DNA of 64,000 nt from Sphingomonas alpina. Its GTDB lineage: Bacteria; Pseudomonadota; Alphaproteobacteria; Sphingomonadales; Sphingomonadaceae. Each line of letters opens with the position of its first letter. Position 1 is the first letter of the stretch. The translations under genes and the position numbers were made by a program. Shown here piece after piece: positions 41,761 to 51,129 of this stretch. The stretch spans positions 3,100,001 through 3,164,000 of the forward strand of contig NZ_CP061038.1 of the NCBI RefSeq assembly GCF_014490665.1. Direction: 5' to 3'. The notes beneath the pieces were generated by a model, which made no database searches, was not told where the DNA came from, and was given only the letters and a program-made list of their open reading frames with translations.

Positions 41761-42332
41761 GCGCAGGCCTCCCGCACGATGCTGGGCAATTGATCGCGGG
41801 TGAAATTAGCGGCGCCGCGATCGGCGGGCAGATAGGCGCGCAGCGTGAGTTCGAACCGTCCGGGCTTGCCAGTCGGCAGCCAGTGCCCCGGCTGCCGGTC
41901 AGGCGCGATCGTCACCAGCCACTGCGCCTGCTCCGGTGCCGGCAGCGCGGCGCTGCCGATCGACCAGATGTTCGCCGGATTGGCGACGAGATAGCCCTGT
42001 GGATCGTAGAGCGTCAGGCTCCACCATTTGACCGGCAAGGCACCGCCCATCACGAGATAGCGGCATTTGCCGTCGAGCGGCCGGCCGGCATCATCCGTCG
42101 CGGCGTTGTAATAGCGCGTCTCGGTTGCCGGCAGTGCGAGCAACCCGCGCAACGCCACCACCGCACGGGTTTTCGCACTGGCCGCGGCGGTGCCGTAATC
42201 CTTGCCGGTGGTCCAGGGCCCGATCGCCGTGGCGCCGCCGAGTGCGCCTGCGCGAACGCTCCAGACCGCACCGCCGGAACCGATGAGGATGCCGATGACG
42301 CCGGTGATCGCATATCTCGCCCATGGCCACAT
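41757..42332 (-). CDS. DUF1214-domain protein
   Basis: This 191-residue protein has an N-terminal helix (WARYAITGVIGILIGSGGAV) and a DUF1214-like region with ETRYYNAATDDAGRPLDGK, then WWSLTLYDPQGYLVANPANI and WLPTGKPGRFELTLRAYLP. It is the upstream partner of the DUF1254-like gene, overlapping it by four bases. Two short membrane-anchored halves replace the usual fused protein. The role is unknown. Confidence 0.72.
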   Translation of the reverse strand: MWPWARYAITGVIGILIGSGGAVWSVRAGALGGATAIGPWTTGKDYGTAAASAKTRAVVALRGLLALPATETRYYNAATDDAGRPLDGKCRYLVMGGALPVKWWSLTLYDPQGYLVANPANIWSIGSAALPAPEQAQWLVTIAPDRQPGHWLPTGKPGRFELTLRAYLPADRGAANFTRDQLPSIVREACA

Positions 42333-42395
42333 GGCGCTGTCTCCCCCTGCCCTGAGCGGGAGACTGCGCGAAAAGCGCGGGGCAGACCAGCCTAT

Positions 42396-42667
42396 TTAGG
42401 GTTCAGACCCATAACTAATGAGGTCGAGATGGAGACGAAAAGGGTCGCTGGGAGAGAGGGCGCGCCGCCGGATGGCGGTGTCTATCTGGCAAGCGCCCGA
42501 CCGCTCCAGCGGCCCTTTTCGTCCCACTCCTTCGGGGCAGCCTTGTCCGGGCACTGTGGCGCGTCGGAACGCTCGAACGGGAACAGCCCCGTTTAGCGCG
42601 CCCCTCCTCCCACAGCGTCCCGGACAAGGCTGTCTCGACCCTCTTTAGTTGTGGGTCTGAACCCTAA
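42396..42667. mobile_element. MITE-like palindromic element overlapping the ppdK stop
   Basis: This 272-base element has imperfect terminal inverted repeats at 42396-42429 and 42633-42667, both containing GGGTTCAGACCC. Inside lie two further inverted repeats: 42434-42451 with 42506-42523 (one mismatch in 18) and CAGCCTTGTCCGGG at 42538-42551 with a perfect partner at 42619-42632. There is no transposase or coding signal. The right end encodes the last residues of ppdK. It occupies nearly all of the 312-base gap 42333-42644. I found no target-site duplication. Confidence 0.6.
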
Positions 42668-45329
42668 GCGCCGCCTGTGCCGCCGCCAGTCGCGCGATCG
42701 GTACGCGGTAAGGCGAGGCGCTGACATAATCGAGCCCAATGCTTTCGCAGAACGCGATCGACGCCGGGTCTCCGCCATGCTCGCCGCAAATGCCGAGCTT
42801 GATGCCCGGGCGCGCTGCCCTGCCCCGCTCCGCCGCGATCTCGATCAGCTGCCCGACGCCCTCGACATCAAGGCTGACGAACGGATCCTTGGCGTAGATG
42901 CCGCGCTCGACATAGGTCGTCAGGAAGCGCGCCGCATCGTCGCGGCTAACGCCCAGTGTGGTCTGAGTCAGGTCATTGGTACCAAAGGAAAAGAACTCAC
43001 CGATCTCAGCGATTTCGCCTGCCATCAGCGCGGCGCGCGGCAGCTCGATCATCGTGCCGACGAGATATTCGATCGTGCGGCCCTTGTCGGCAAACACCGC
43101 TTGCGCCGCCTTGTCGACCACGACCTTCATCAGCTCGAGCTCGCGCCGCGTGGCGACCAGCGGGATCATCACTTCGGGGATTGGCGCATCACCCGATTTG
43201 TCGGCGACCTCCACAGCTGCCTCGAAAATGGCACGCGCCTGCATCTCGTAGATTTCGGGATAGGTCACGCCGAGCCGGCAACCGCGATGGCCAAGCATCG
43301 GGTTGAATTCGTGCAGTTCGGCGGCGCGGCGCTTGAGGATGTCGACATCGACCCCGGCGGCGGCGGCGACTTCGGCGAACTCGCTTTCCTCATGCGGCAG
43401 GAATTCGTGCAGCGGCGGATCGAGCAAACGGATGGTGACCGGTAGGCCCGCCATCACCTCGAACAGCTGGATGAAGTCGGCGCGCTGTTCAGGCAGCAAC
43501 TTCTCGAGCGCGATCCGACGGCCCTTCTCATCCTCGGCGAGGATCATCTGGCGCACCGCGGTGATGCGCGCGGCGTCGAAGAACATATGCTCGGTGCGGC
43601 ACAGGCCGATACCCTCGGCGCCGAACTCGCGCGCGACCCGGGCGTCGAGCGGCGTTTCCGCATTGGCGCGCACCCTCAAGCGACGAACGCCATCGGCCCA
43701 CACCATCAACGTACCGAAATCGCCCGACAGCTCGGGCTGCACGGTCGGCACGGCGCCAGCCATCACTTCGCCGGTGGTGCCGTCGATGGTGATCGTGTCG
43801 CCTTCGCGTATTTCGCGCCCGGCACTGCCGGTGCCGACGCGCATCACGCCGGCCTTGGCATCGATCGAGATCGTTCCGGCGCCCGAGACGCAGGGGCGCC
43901 CCATGCCGCGCGCGACCACTGCCGCATGGCTGGTCATGCCGCCGCGCGCGGTCAGGATGCCCTTCGCCGCGTGCATGCCGTGGATATCCTCGGGCGAGGT
44001 CTCGACCCGGATCAGGATCACGCTCTCGCCTGCCGCAGCACGCTTCTCTGCCGTGTCGCTGTCGAACACCGCCATGCCGCTGGCCGCCCCCGGCGATGCC
44101 GGCAGCCCCTTGGTCAGCACATCGCGCACCGCATTCGGATCGAGCGTCGGATGGAGCAGCTGATCGAGCGCCTGCGGATCGACCCGCGCGACCGCTTCCT
44201 CGCGCGTGATCAGGCCTTCCTCGGCCATATCGACCGCGATCTTCAGCGCGGCTTTGGCGGTGCGCTTGCCCGAGCGGGTCTGCAGCATCCAGAGCTTGCC
44301 CTGCTGTACGGTGAACTCGATGTCCTGCATGTCGCGGTAATGCGTCTCGAGCAGGTCGAACACCTTGGCCAACTCACCGAACACGACCGGCATCGCTTCT
44401 TCCATCGAGGCCGGCTTGGCATTGGCGGTCTCGCGCGCCGCCTTCGTCAGATATTGCGGTGTACGGATGCCCGCGACGACATCCTCGCCCTGCGCATTGA
44501 TCAGGAATTCGCCATAATAAGCCCGGTCGCCCTTGGCCGGGTCGCGCGTGAACGCCACGCCCGTCGCTGAGGTATCGCCCATATTGCCGAACACCATCGC
44601 CTGCACGTTCACGGCCGTGCCCCAGGCTGCGGGAATGTCGTTCAGACGGCGATAGACCTTGGCGCGCTCCGACTGCCACGATCCGAACACCGCACCGACC
44701 GCGCCCCACAGCTGGTCATGCACGTCCTGCGGGAAGGGCTTGTTCCACTGCGCCTCGACCAGCGCCTTGTACTCGGCGACCAGCGCCTGCAGGTCCTCGG
44801 CGGTCAGCTCCGTGTCGAGATAATAACCCTTGTCTTCCTTGGCGATCTCGAGCGCTTCCTCAAAGCTGCCATGGTCGAGTTCGAGCACCACATCGGCGTA
44901 CATCTGGATGAAGCGGCGATAGCTGTCCCAGGCGAAACGGTCGTCGCCCGAGGTGGCGGCCAGGCCCTTCACCGTTTCGTCGTTGAGGCCGAGGTTGAGC
45001 ACCGTATCCATCATGCCCGGCATCGACGCGCGCGCGCCGGAGCGGACCGAAACGAGCAGCGGGTCGCCTGCGTCGCCGAACTTCTTGCCCGTCACGCCCT
45101 CGATATGGGCGATGCCGGTGGCAACTTCGTCGCGCAGCGCCTGTGGAAAGGCGCGGCCTTCGTCATAATAGACTTCGCAGAATTCGGTCGAGATGGTGAA
45201 GCCCGGCGGCACCGGCAGGCCGATCGAGGCCATCTCGGCAAGGTTCGCACCCTTGCCGCCGAGCAGATTCTTGTCGCCCTTGCCCCCGTCGGAAACTCCG
45301 CCGCCGAAGCGGTAGACGTACTGCGTCAT
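42645..45329 (-). CDS. ppdK: Pyruvate, phosphate dikinase
   Basis: PPDK interconverts pyruvate, ATP and phosphate with phosphoenolpyruvate, AMP and diphosphate. The 894-residue protein has the ATP-grasp domain ([13 protein letters not shown] at 22-34), the phosphohistidine domain with His468 in [20 protein letters not shown], and the PEP-binding barrel ending [14 protein letters not shown]. The N-terminus [16 protein letters not shown] is usual. Its last six residues, RVQTHN, come from the adjoining palindromic element, so the native tail may have been replaced. Confidence 0.96.
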   Translation of the reverse strand: MTQYVYRFGGGVSDGGKGDKNLLGGKGANLAEMASIGLPVPPGFTISTEFCEVYYDEGRAFPQALRDEVATGIAHIEGVTGKKFGDAGDPLLVSVRSGARASMPGMMDTVLNLGLNDETVKGLAATSGDDRFAWDSYRRFIQMYADVVLELDHGSFEEALEIAKEDKGYYLDTELTAEDLQALVAEYKALVEAQWNKPFPQDVHDQLWGAVGAVFGSWQSERAKVYRRLNDIPAAWGTAVNVQAMVFGNMGDTSATGVAFTRDPAKGDRAYYGEFLINAQGEDVVAGIRTPQYLTKAARETANAKPASMEEAMPVVFGELAKVFDLLETHYRDMQDIEFTVQQGKLWMLQTRSGKRTAKAALKIAVDMAEEGLITREEAVARVDPQALDQLLHPTLDPNAVRDVLTKGLPASPGAASGMAVFDSDTAEKRAAAGESVILIRVETSPEDIHGMHAAKGILTARGGMTSHAAVVARGMGRPCVSGAGTISIDAKAGVMRVGTGSAGREIREGDTITIDGTTGEVMAGAVPTVQPELSGDFGTLMVWADGVRRLRVRANAETPLDARVAREFGAEGIGLCRTEHMFFDAARITAVRQMILAEDEKGRRIALEKLLPEQRADFIQLFEVMAGLPVTIRLLDPPLHEFLPHEESEFAEVAAAAGVDVDILKRRAAELHEFNPMLGHRGCRLGVTYPEIYEMQARAIFEAAVEVADKSGDAPIPEVMIPLVATRRELELMKVVVDKAAQAVFADKGRTIEYLVGTMIELPRAALMAGEIAEIGEFFSFGTNDLTQTTLGVSRDDAARFLTTYVERGIYAKDPFVSLDVEGVGQLIEIAAERGRAARPGIKLGICGEHGGDPASIAFCESIGLDYVSASPYRVPIARLAAAQAALRVQTHN

Positions 45330-45374
45330 TCACTCGTCCCCATTTTTAAGCATGCGCGTTTGGGCTCGACCCGG

Positions 45375-47759
45375 TCAGCCCTCGATCTTCGAAAAATCAG
45401 CGACCGAATGGACCGCATCGCGAACCCGGGCGAGCAAGGCGAGCCGCGCGGTGCGCTTGTCCGGATCGGGATCATTGACCGTCACCTCTTCGAAGAACTG
45501 GTCGATCGGCCCTCTCAGGCTCGCCAATGCCGCCATCGCTCCCTCGAACTCCTCCGCCGCCACGGCGTCACGCGCACGCGGCTCAGCGGAATCGAGCGCA
45601 GCGACCAGTGCGCCTTCAGCCGGATCGCGATCATACGCCACATCCTTATCCTCGGCGGCGGTAAAGCCTTCCTTCTTGAGGATGTTGGCGGCGCGCTTGT
45701 AGCCGGCGAGCAGGTTGGTGCCATCCTCGGTCGTGACGAAGGATTGCAGCGCATGGACGCGGGCGAGCAGGCGGACGAGATCGTCCTCGCCACCGAGCGC
45801 GAATACCGCATCGATCAGGTCATGACGGACGCCGGCTTCGCGTTGCTGGACCTTGAGGCGGTCCAATGCGAAATCATATTCACTTTGCAAAATTCTCAAC
45901 TGCTCCTGAGCGTCTCCGCCGATCAACGAGCTTATTACTTCAAATCTGCGCTTACGGTCGGCATATCTATGCACGTCTTTAATAATATCGAAAGCCTTTA
46001 GGAGTTTATTTTCATTAACAAAGGCTAGTACCCGATTCCACTCTCTTCCTAGTTCTACGTCCGCCGAAAGTTCGCTAACGCTATCTTCGAGTTCTTTCTT
46101 AATTTGATCTTGAAATGCCAACAGAATCTGTCCGGCCATAACTACAAAATTGGCACGCAGGTTGATCGACGTCAGCAGCGCAACGATTCCGAGCATTGCA
46201 CGCCGAAGTGCGTATGGATCTTTTGAGCCAGTGGGAGGCTCCCGCATTAAAAAGAATGCAGTCACGGTATCCAACTTATCCGCCAGCGACACCGCCACCG
46301 TGACCGGCGCGGTCGGTACGTCATCGCCCTGCCCGACCGGCTTGTAATGATCGCGGATCGCCTCGGCGACCTCGACGGGTTCGCCCTGCGCGGTGGCGTA
46401 ATAGCCGCCCATCAGGCCCTGCAGTTCGGGGAATTCGCCGACCATGCCGGTGACGAGATCGGCCTTGCACAGGCGTGCGGCGCGTTCGGCCATATCGGCG
46501 AGCCGCGCCCGTTCCTCCGCCGTCATCCCCGCGAAAGCGGGGATCCCGCTGCCTTGCGCGGTTTCCGCGGGCGCGGCGGTAGAAGCAGAAGAAGCGGGAT
46601 CCCCGCTTTCGCGGGGATGACGGGTGGTCGGATCGGCGCCGACAATCCCTTCCTCGACCAGCCACCGTGCCAGCTTCGCCACGCGGTCGACCTTGTCCGC
46701 GACCGTACCGAGCTTCTCATGGAACACGATGCGGTCGAGCTTCGCCGCTTGCTCCTCGAGCGGCACTTTCAGATCGGTCTCGTAGAAGAATTTCGCGTCG
46801 GACAGCCGCGCCGCCAGTACCTTGCGGTTGCCGTCGATGATCTTCGCGCCACCATCGGCCGCGTCGATATTGGCGGTGCACACGAAGGCATTGGCGAGCT
46901 TGCCCTCAGCATCGCGGCACACGAAATATTTCTGGTTCACGCGCGCCGTCAGCTGGATCACTTCCGGCGGCACCGCCAGAAACGCTTCGTCGAAGCGCCC
47001 GAGCAACGGCACCGGCCATTCGGTCAGCCCGGCATTCTCGGTCAGCAGCCCCTCGTCCTGGATCAGTTCCAGCCCAGCCTTGCGCGCGGCCATGGTCGCG
47101 CCAAGCGCGATGATCTGGCGGCGTTCGGCTTGGTCGACAATGACATGCGCATCGCGCAGCTGTTCGGCATAAGTCGCCGCGCTGGTGATGGCGATCGCGC
47201 CCGGTGCGTGGAAACGATGGCCGACCGTGGTCGCGCCCGACGCGATCCCGGCAATCTCGCACGGCACCACGGTCTCGCCGAGCAAAGCGACGATGCCCTG
47301 GAGCGGACGAACCCATTTGAGACTTTCGGTCGAGGCCGAGGCATCACCCCAGCGCATCGATTTCGGCCATGGGAAGGCGCGGATGATCGCCGGAATCGCC
47401 TCGGCCAGCACATCGGCGGTCGCGCGGCCCGGCTTTTCGACCACCGCGAAATAAATGCCGTCGCGCTCGGTCAGCTGGTCCCGGGTCAGGCCGGTCTTGC
47501 GCAGAAAGCCTTCGAGCGCCTGGGGCGGCGCGCTGGTCTTCGGGCCCTTGGTCTCTTCCGACACCGCTTCGGTCTGAAGCGGCAGGTCGCGGGCGATCAG
47601 GGTCAAGCGGCGCGGCGTGGCAAGCGTTTCAAGTGCGCCAGCTTTCAGGCCGGCCTTGTCGAGTTCGGCCGCGAACAAGCGCGCCAGATCGCCACGCGCC
47701 TTGTCCTGCATGCGCGCCGGAATCTCTTCCGAACGAAGTTCCAGAAGAAAGTCGGTCAC
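45375..47759 (-). CDS. glyS: Glycyl-tRNA synthetase beta subunit with two internal inserts
   Basis: GlyS pairs with GlyQ to charge tRNA-Gly. This copy has 794 residues, against about 690 in Escherichia coli. It starts at GTG ([20 protein letters not shown]), which overlaps the glyQ stop as GTGA. The core is normal ([46 protein letters not shown] [19 protein letters not shown]). Residues about 380-413 come from a palindromic repeat (HPRESGDP...GIPAFAGMT). Residues about 500-625 come from an AT-rich stretch with foreign-looking codons. Confidence 0.94.
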   Translation of the reverse strand: MTDFLLELRSEEIPARMQDKARGDLARLFAAELDKAGLKAGALETLATPRRLTLIARDLPLQTEAVSEETKGPKTSAPPQALEGFLRKTGLTRDQLTERDGIYFAVVEKPGRATADVLAEAIPAIIRAFPWPKSMRWGDASASTESLKWVRPLQGIVALLGETVVPCEIAGIASGATTVGHRFHAPGAIAITSAATYAEQLRDAHVIVDQAERRQIIALGATMAARKAGLELIQDEGLLTENAGLTEWPVPLLGRFDEAFLAVPPEVIQLTARVNQKYFVCRDAEGKLANAFVCTANIDAADGGAKIIDGNRKVLAARLSDAKFFYETDLKVPLEEQAAKLDRIVFHEKLGTVADKVDRVAKLARWLVEEGIVGADPTTRHPRESGDPASSASTAAPAETAQGSGIPAFAGMTAEERARLADMAERAARLCKADLVTGMVGEFPELQGLMGGYYATAQGEPVEVAEAIRDHYKPVGQGDDVPTAPVTVAVSLADKLDTVTAFFLMREPPTGSKDPYALRRAMLGIVALLTSINLRANFVVMAGQILLAFQDQIKKELEDSVSELSADVELGREWNRVLAFVNENKLLKAFDIIKDVHRYADRKRRFEVISSLIGGDAQEQLRILQSEYDFALDRLKVQQREAGVRHDLIDAVFALGGEDDLVRLLARVHALQSFVTTEDGTNLLAGYKRAANILKKEGFTAAEDKDVAYDRDPAEGALVAALDSAEPRARDAVAAEEFEGAMAALASLRGPIDQFFEEVTVNDPDPDKRTARLALLARVRDAVHSVADFSKIEG
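46521..46622. repeat. In-frame palindromic repeat inside glyS
   Basis: A perfect 30-base inverted repeat (46521-46550 with 46593-46622) encloses 42 bases. The arms contain CCCCGCGAAAGCGGGGATCC. Read through glyS it gives RHPRESGDP at one side and [10 protein letters not shown] at the other, the signature of a dispersed repeat found in many proteobacteria. Its 102 bases are 34 codons, so the glyS frame is kept. Confidence 0.9.
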
Positions 47760-48637
47760 GCCGCCCATCCGTTCTTGTCCATCCACGCCTGGCAACTGCC
47801 CTTCGCGAGATCGCGCACCCGGCCCATATAGGCCTGGCGTTCCGCGACCGAGATCACCCCGCGCGCCTGGAGCAGGTTGAACACATGGCTCGCCTTGATC
47901 GCCTGCTCATAAGCAGGGATCGGCAGCTTCGCTTCGAGGCAATTCTCGCATTCGGCGGTCGCCTTGCGGAACAGGTCGAACAGCGTGTCGGTGTTCGCCA
48001 CTTCGAAATTCCAGGTCGATTGCTCGATCTCGTTTTCGAGGAACACGTCGCCATAGCTTACGCCCGCGTCGTTATAGGCGAGGTCGTAGATCGAATCCTT
48101 GTTCTGCAGATACATGGCAAGGCGTTCCAACCCATAGGTCAGCTCGCCCGCGACCGGCTTGCAGTCGAATCCGCCCATCTGCTGGAAATAGGTGAACTGA
48201 GTCACTTCCATTCCGTCGCACCAGACTTCCCAGCCAAGCCCCCAGGCGCCGAGCGTCGGGCTTTCCCAATCGTCCTCGACGAAGCGGATGTCGTGATGGG
48301 TGAAATCGATGCCGATCGCGGCGAGGCTGCCGAGATAGAGTTCCTGCAGGTTCGGCGGGCTCGGCTTCAGGATCACCTGATACTGGTAATAATGCTGCAG
48401 CCGGTTGGGGTTCTCGCCATAGCGGCCATCGGTCGGGCGGCGGCACGGCTGCACGAACGCGGCGTTCCACGCATCGGGGCCGAGCGCGCGCAATGTCGTC
48501 GCGGTATGGAAGGTGCCCGCGCCCATTTCCATGTCGTACGGCTGCAGGATGAGGCAGCCATGATCGCTCCAATAATCATGGAGCTTCAGGATCATGCGCT
48601 GAAAGCTCAGCGGCTTGGTGTCGGGACCAGCGGTCAC
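47756..48637 (-). CDS. glyQ: Glycyl-tRNA synthetase alpha subunit
   Basis: GlyQ is the catalytic class II subunit. I start it at GTG 48637 ([20 protein letters not shown]), 293 residues, because AAGGG lies upstream and family members begin close to LSFQ; longer in-frame readings add unrelated sequence. Typical stretches are [40 protein letters not shown] and [18 protein letters not shown]. It is transcribed with glyS, overlapping by four bases. Confidence 0.95.
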   Translation of the reverse strand: MTAGPDTKPLSFQRMILKLHDYWSDHGCLILQPYDMEMGAGTFHTATTLRALGPDAWNAAFVQPCRRPTDGRYGENPNRLQHYYQYQVILKPSPPNLQELYLGSLAAIGIDFTHHDIRFVEDDWESPTLGAWGLGWEVWCDGMEVTQFTYFQQMGGFDCKPVAGELTYGLERLAMYLQNKDSIYDLAYNDAGVSYGDVFLENEIEQSTWNFEVANTDTLFDLFRKATAECENCLEAKLPIPAYEQAIKASHVFNLLQARGVISVAERQAYMGRVRDLAKGSCQAWMDKNGWAA

Positions 48638-49071
48638 GCGGCGGAAACCCTTCGCAAGTGCGGGATAAAAAGCGCCGCCGCTTTGGCGCATGGCCTCTTT
48701 AGGGTCAACTGGCACGGATCGACCGGCGCGATTTGAATCGACTCGATCATCCCCTTCCGAAGCACTTTGGTACAATGTGCCAGTGTTCCATTTTCCCGCA
48801 GCTACGGGAATTTCTCCGTGAAAATGCTTTTTGAGTGTGTCCGCGTCTGCTTGATTCAGATGGTCGGCCGAATGGCTTCGTGCGTCACACGCGACATGTG
48901 CGCCGGAGACCCAGCAGGATGACGTCAACGAGCAATGTTCATCAGGGGAATGCGGCGGTCGATCGGATTACCGCAAAAGTCAGCCACACGCATCTTTTTG
49001 TCAGGTGTTGTTGACATAGCATCGAATCGCTGACATTTAGTCATGGTCACCTGACATTCGGTCAGGTGAGG
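48638..49071. other. 434-base divergent spacer between glyQ and XRE regulator
   Basis: No gene is supported. The glyQ side must hold the glyQS promoter and leader; I see no T-box or clear riboswitch. The regulator side has TTGACA at 49011-49016, TGACAT repeated at 49031 and 49052, and TCAGGTG at 49001 and 49062. These repeats point to regulator binding and are treated as a separate feature below. Confidence 0.5.
49047..49069 (+). promoter_or_regulatory. Likely operator over the XRE ribosome site
   Basis: TCACCTGA at 49047-49054 and TCAGGTGA at 49062-49069 form a perfect 8-base inverted repeat seven bases apart. It ends two bases before the ATG at 49072 and includes its AGGTGAGG ribosome site. 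A half site TCAGGTG also lies at 49001. The form suits autorepression by the encoded regulator. Confidence 0.6.
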
Positions 49072-49299
49072 ATGACAAGGCGAACAGTGAAAAATCGGCT
49101 CAAGGTGCTGCGCGCCGAGCGCGACTGGAGTCAGGCCGAGCTGGCCGGGCGCCTCGACGTCTCACGCCAGGCGGTCAACGCGATTGAGACGGGGAAATAT
49201 GATCCCTCGCTCCCGCTGGCATTCCGGATCGGGCGGCTGTTTCAAATGCCTATCGAGGACATTTTCCATGACGATACGGGGAATAGCCATGACGCATGA
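49072..49299 (+). CDS. Small XRE-family regulator
   Basis: This 75-residue protein is almost only a helix-turn-helix domain: RLKVLRAERDWSQAELAGRL then DVSRQAVNAIETGKYDPSLP and a short acidic end. It resembles the YgzD-type regulators that sit beside membrane-protein genes. The ATG at 49072 follows AGGTGAGG; a GTG at 49066 is two codons upstream. It overlaps the next gene by 11 bases, so the two are one unit. Confidence 0.88.
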   Translation: MTRRTVKNRLKVLRAERDWSQAELAGRLDVSRQAVNAIETGKYDPSLPLAFRIGRLFQMPIEDIFHDDTGNSHDA

Positions 49300-49969
49300 C
49301 GGTCGCGAGAAACAGCACAGCGCCGAGCAGACCCGGTTCAGGGGCATCCGGCGCAGATATTTCGCCATCATCGGCGCCCTGATGCTGTGCGGCGGCGTGA
49401 TCGGCTACATGACGGCCGCCAATGAATCCGGGCCGCCCTCCTCTTATCTGCACTATGTGCAGCTGATCGCAGCGGTGGCGTTCATGGTCATCGTGATGGG
49501 GGCAGCGTGGAAATATTTCACCGCCGCCGAGCCCGAATATGACGGTCTCGATGAAGGCAGCAAGGCCGGGTTGGCCCGGTTCTGGGACAATCGGCGCAAA
49601 TATAACCGCGTGATCGGTGGCCTGATGCTGGGCGGTGGCCTCACCGGCGCGGCCATCGGCCTCATGCTGTCGGTCAATGATTTCAACCTCACCACGCCCA
49701 CCATGCGGGTCATGGCGATGGTTGCAGTAGCGGCATTCGTGATCACTTTGACATGGGGCTCGTGGAAATATTTCACCACCGTCGATGAGCTGGAGGTCGA
49801 TGCCAATAAATGGGCCGGGCTGATCGGGATCAATTTCTACGCAGCGCTGTGGATCTGCTGGTGGGCGCTGGGCAAGGTCGAATTGACCCGCGCCCCGGAC
49901 GGCGACGCCGTGTTCCTGCTCACCATGCTGGTCACGATCATAACCTTTTTGTGGCGCCGCTTCCGCTAG
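49289..49969 (+). CDS. Six-helix membrane protein with internal duplication, partner of XRE regulator
   Basis: I do not recognise this 226-residue protein. It has six hydrophobic helices and an internal repeat: IGALMLCGGVIG and AFMVIVMGAAWKYFT near the front recur as IGGLMLGGGLTG and AFVITLTWGSWKYFT. A short acidic loop follows each copy. The ATG at 49289 overlaps the regulator end by 11 bases, with GGGGAA upstream. Tight coupling suggests the regulator controls it or is controlled by it. No enzyme motif is visible. Confidence 0.7.
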   Translation: MTHDGREKQHSAEQTRFRGIRRRYFAIIGALMLCGGVIGYMTAANESGPPSSYLHYVQLIAAVAFMVIVMGAAWKYFTAAEPEYDGLDEGSKAGLARFWDNRRKYNRVIGGLMLGGGLTGAAIGLMLSVNDFNLTTPTMRVMAMVAVAAFVITLTWGSWKYFTTVDELEVDANKWAGLIGINFYAALWICWWALGKVELTRAPDGDAVFLLTMLVTIITFLWRRFR

Positions 49970-50014
49970 CGCACGCCCATCCCCATCTGCCTGCCCGTAT
50001 AGAAGGATCACTGC

Positions 50015-50947
50015 ATGAAACGTTTCGTCGCCGCGCTGATCGCGGCAACCCTGTCCGCGACGTCCGCCCTGGCGCAGACCGCGCCCGCCACGCCGGCGCA
50101 GGCCCAGGTGGCGACTCCGGCCTCCACTGTCGCCAAGGTCGAAGCCGACCCGGCCTTGTGGGTGGTCAAGGACAAGGACACCACCATCTATCTGTTCGGC
50201 ACCTTCCACGCGCTGAAGCCCAATCTCGACTGGTTCGACGGCGCGGTGAAGACCGCGTTCGATGCCAGCGACCAGGTCGTGCTCGAACTCAATATGCCGG
50301 AACCGGCCGAGGCGCAGAAGATCGTCATGCCGCTTGCGATCGATCCCAGCGGCAAGAAGCTGTCCGACAAGATTCCCGAGGCGAAGCGCGCGGCCTATAC
50401 TGCCGGCATGACCAAGCTTGGCCTGCCGCCGGCCGCGGTAGAGCAATATGACCCGTGGTTCGTCAGCATCATGCTGTCGCAGATGGCGATGCAGAAGGCG
50501 GGCTTCAGCGCCGAGGACGGTACCGAAGCGCAGCTGACCAAAGCGGCCAAGGCGTCGGGCAAGCGCCTGTCGGGCTTCGAGACCATGACGCAGCAGCTCG
50601 GTTATTTCGACACGCTGCCGGAGGCCGCACAGGTCGTGTTCCTGATGAGCAGCATCGAGGAAGCAGAGGAGTTCGGCCCGAAGCTCAATGAAATGCTCGG
50701 CTATTGGAGCAAGGGCGAGGATGTGAAGCTCGGCCAGATGATGAACGAGGACCTGAAGGATTCGCGCGCGCTCTATGACGTGCTGCTGAAGAACCGCAAC
50801 CAGCGCTGGGCGACGGTGATCGCCGATCGCATGAAGCAGCCGGGCACCGTGTTCGTCGCGGTCGGCGCCGGCCATCTCGCCGGGCCGGACAGCGTGCAGC
50901 ACCAGCTCGCCCGCTATGGATTGAAGGCCACGCGGGTCCTGCATTGA
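50015..50947 (+). CDS. TraB/GumN-family protein, exported
   Basis: The 310-residue protein has a signal peptide ending in TSALAQ and a TraB/GumN domain. Marks are DKDTTIYLFGTFHALKPN near 55, and the C-terminal WATVIADRMKQPGTVFVAVG with VGAGHLAGPDSV. The family contains tiki-like metal peptidase relatives; the GTFH and GAGHL motifs hold the likely metal ligands. A paralogue follows after a palindromic repeat. Confidence 0.85.
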   Translation: MKRFVAALIAATLSATSALAQTAPATPAQAQVATPASTVAKVEADPALWVVKDKDTTIYLFGTFHALKPNLDWFDGAVKTAFDASDQVVLELNMPEPAEAQKIVMPLAIDPSGKKLSDKIPEAKRAAYTAGMTKLGLPPAAVEQYDPWFVSIMLSQMAMQKAGFSAEDGTEAQLTKAAKASGKRLSGFETMTQQLGYFDTLPEAAQVVFLMSSIEEAEEFGPKLNEMLGYWSKGEDVKLGQMMNEDLKDSRALYDVLLKNRNQRWATVIADRMKQPGTVFVAVGAGHLAGPDSVQHQLARYGLKATRVLH

Positions 50948-51001
50948 TCCTCAGCCTTCCTCCAGAGCGGTTCCGACTTGGGAGGAATCGCCTTCTTCCC
51001 T

Positions 51002-51070
51002 CCGTTCGGGCTGAGCCTGTCGAAGCCCATACGCTGCGCGTGCCCTTCGACAAGCTCAGGGTGAACGGGG
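51002..51070. repeat. Inverted pair of dispersed palindromic repeats
   Basis: GTTCGGGCTGAGCCTGTCGA at 51004-51023 faces CCCTTCGACAAGCTCAGG at 51043-51060, with CCGTTC and GAACGGGG at the outer ends. This is the same family as the pair at 18289-18386. It lies in the 182-base gap between the two TraB/GumN genes. Confidence 0.82.
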
Positions 51071-51129
51071 GTGGTGGAGCAGCCCGGACGGTGAGAGGGG
51101 ATTCCACCCAGTCCCATGCGGCTCTAACG

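Noticed and set aside
48638..49000. A T-box or other leader RNA before glyQS
   Set aside because: I found no T-box core sequence, and this regulation is not expected in this group.
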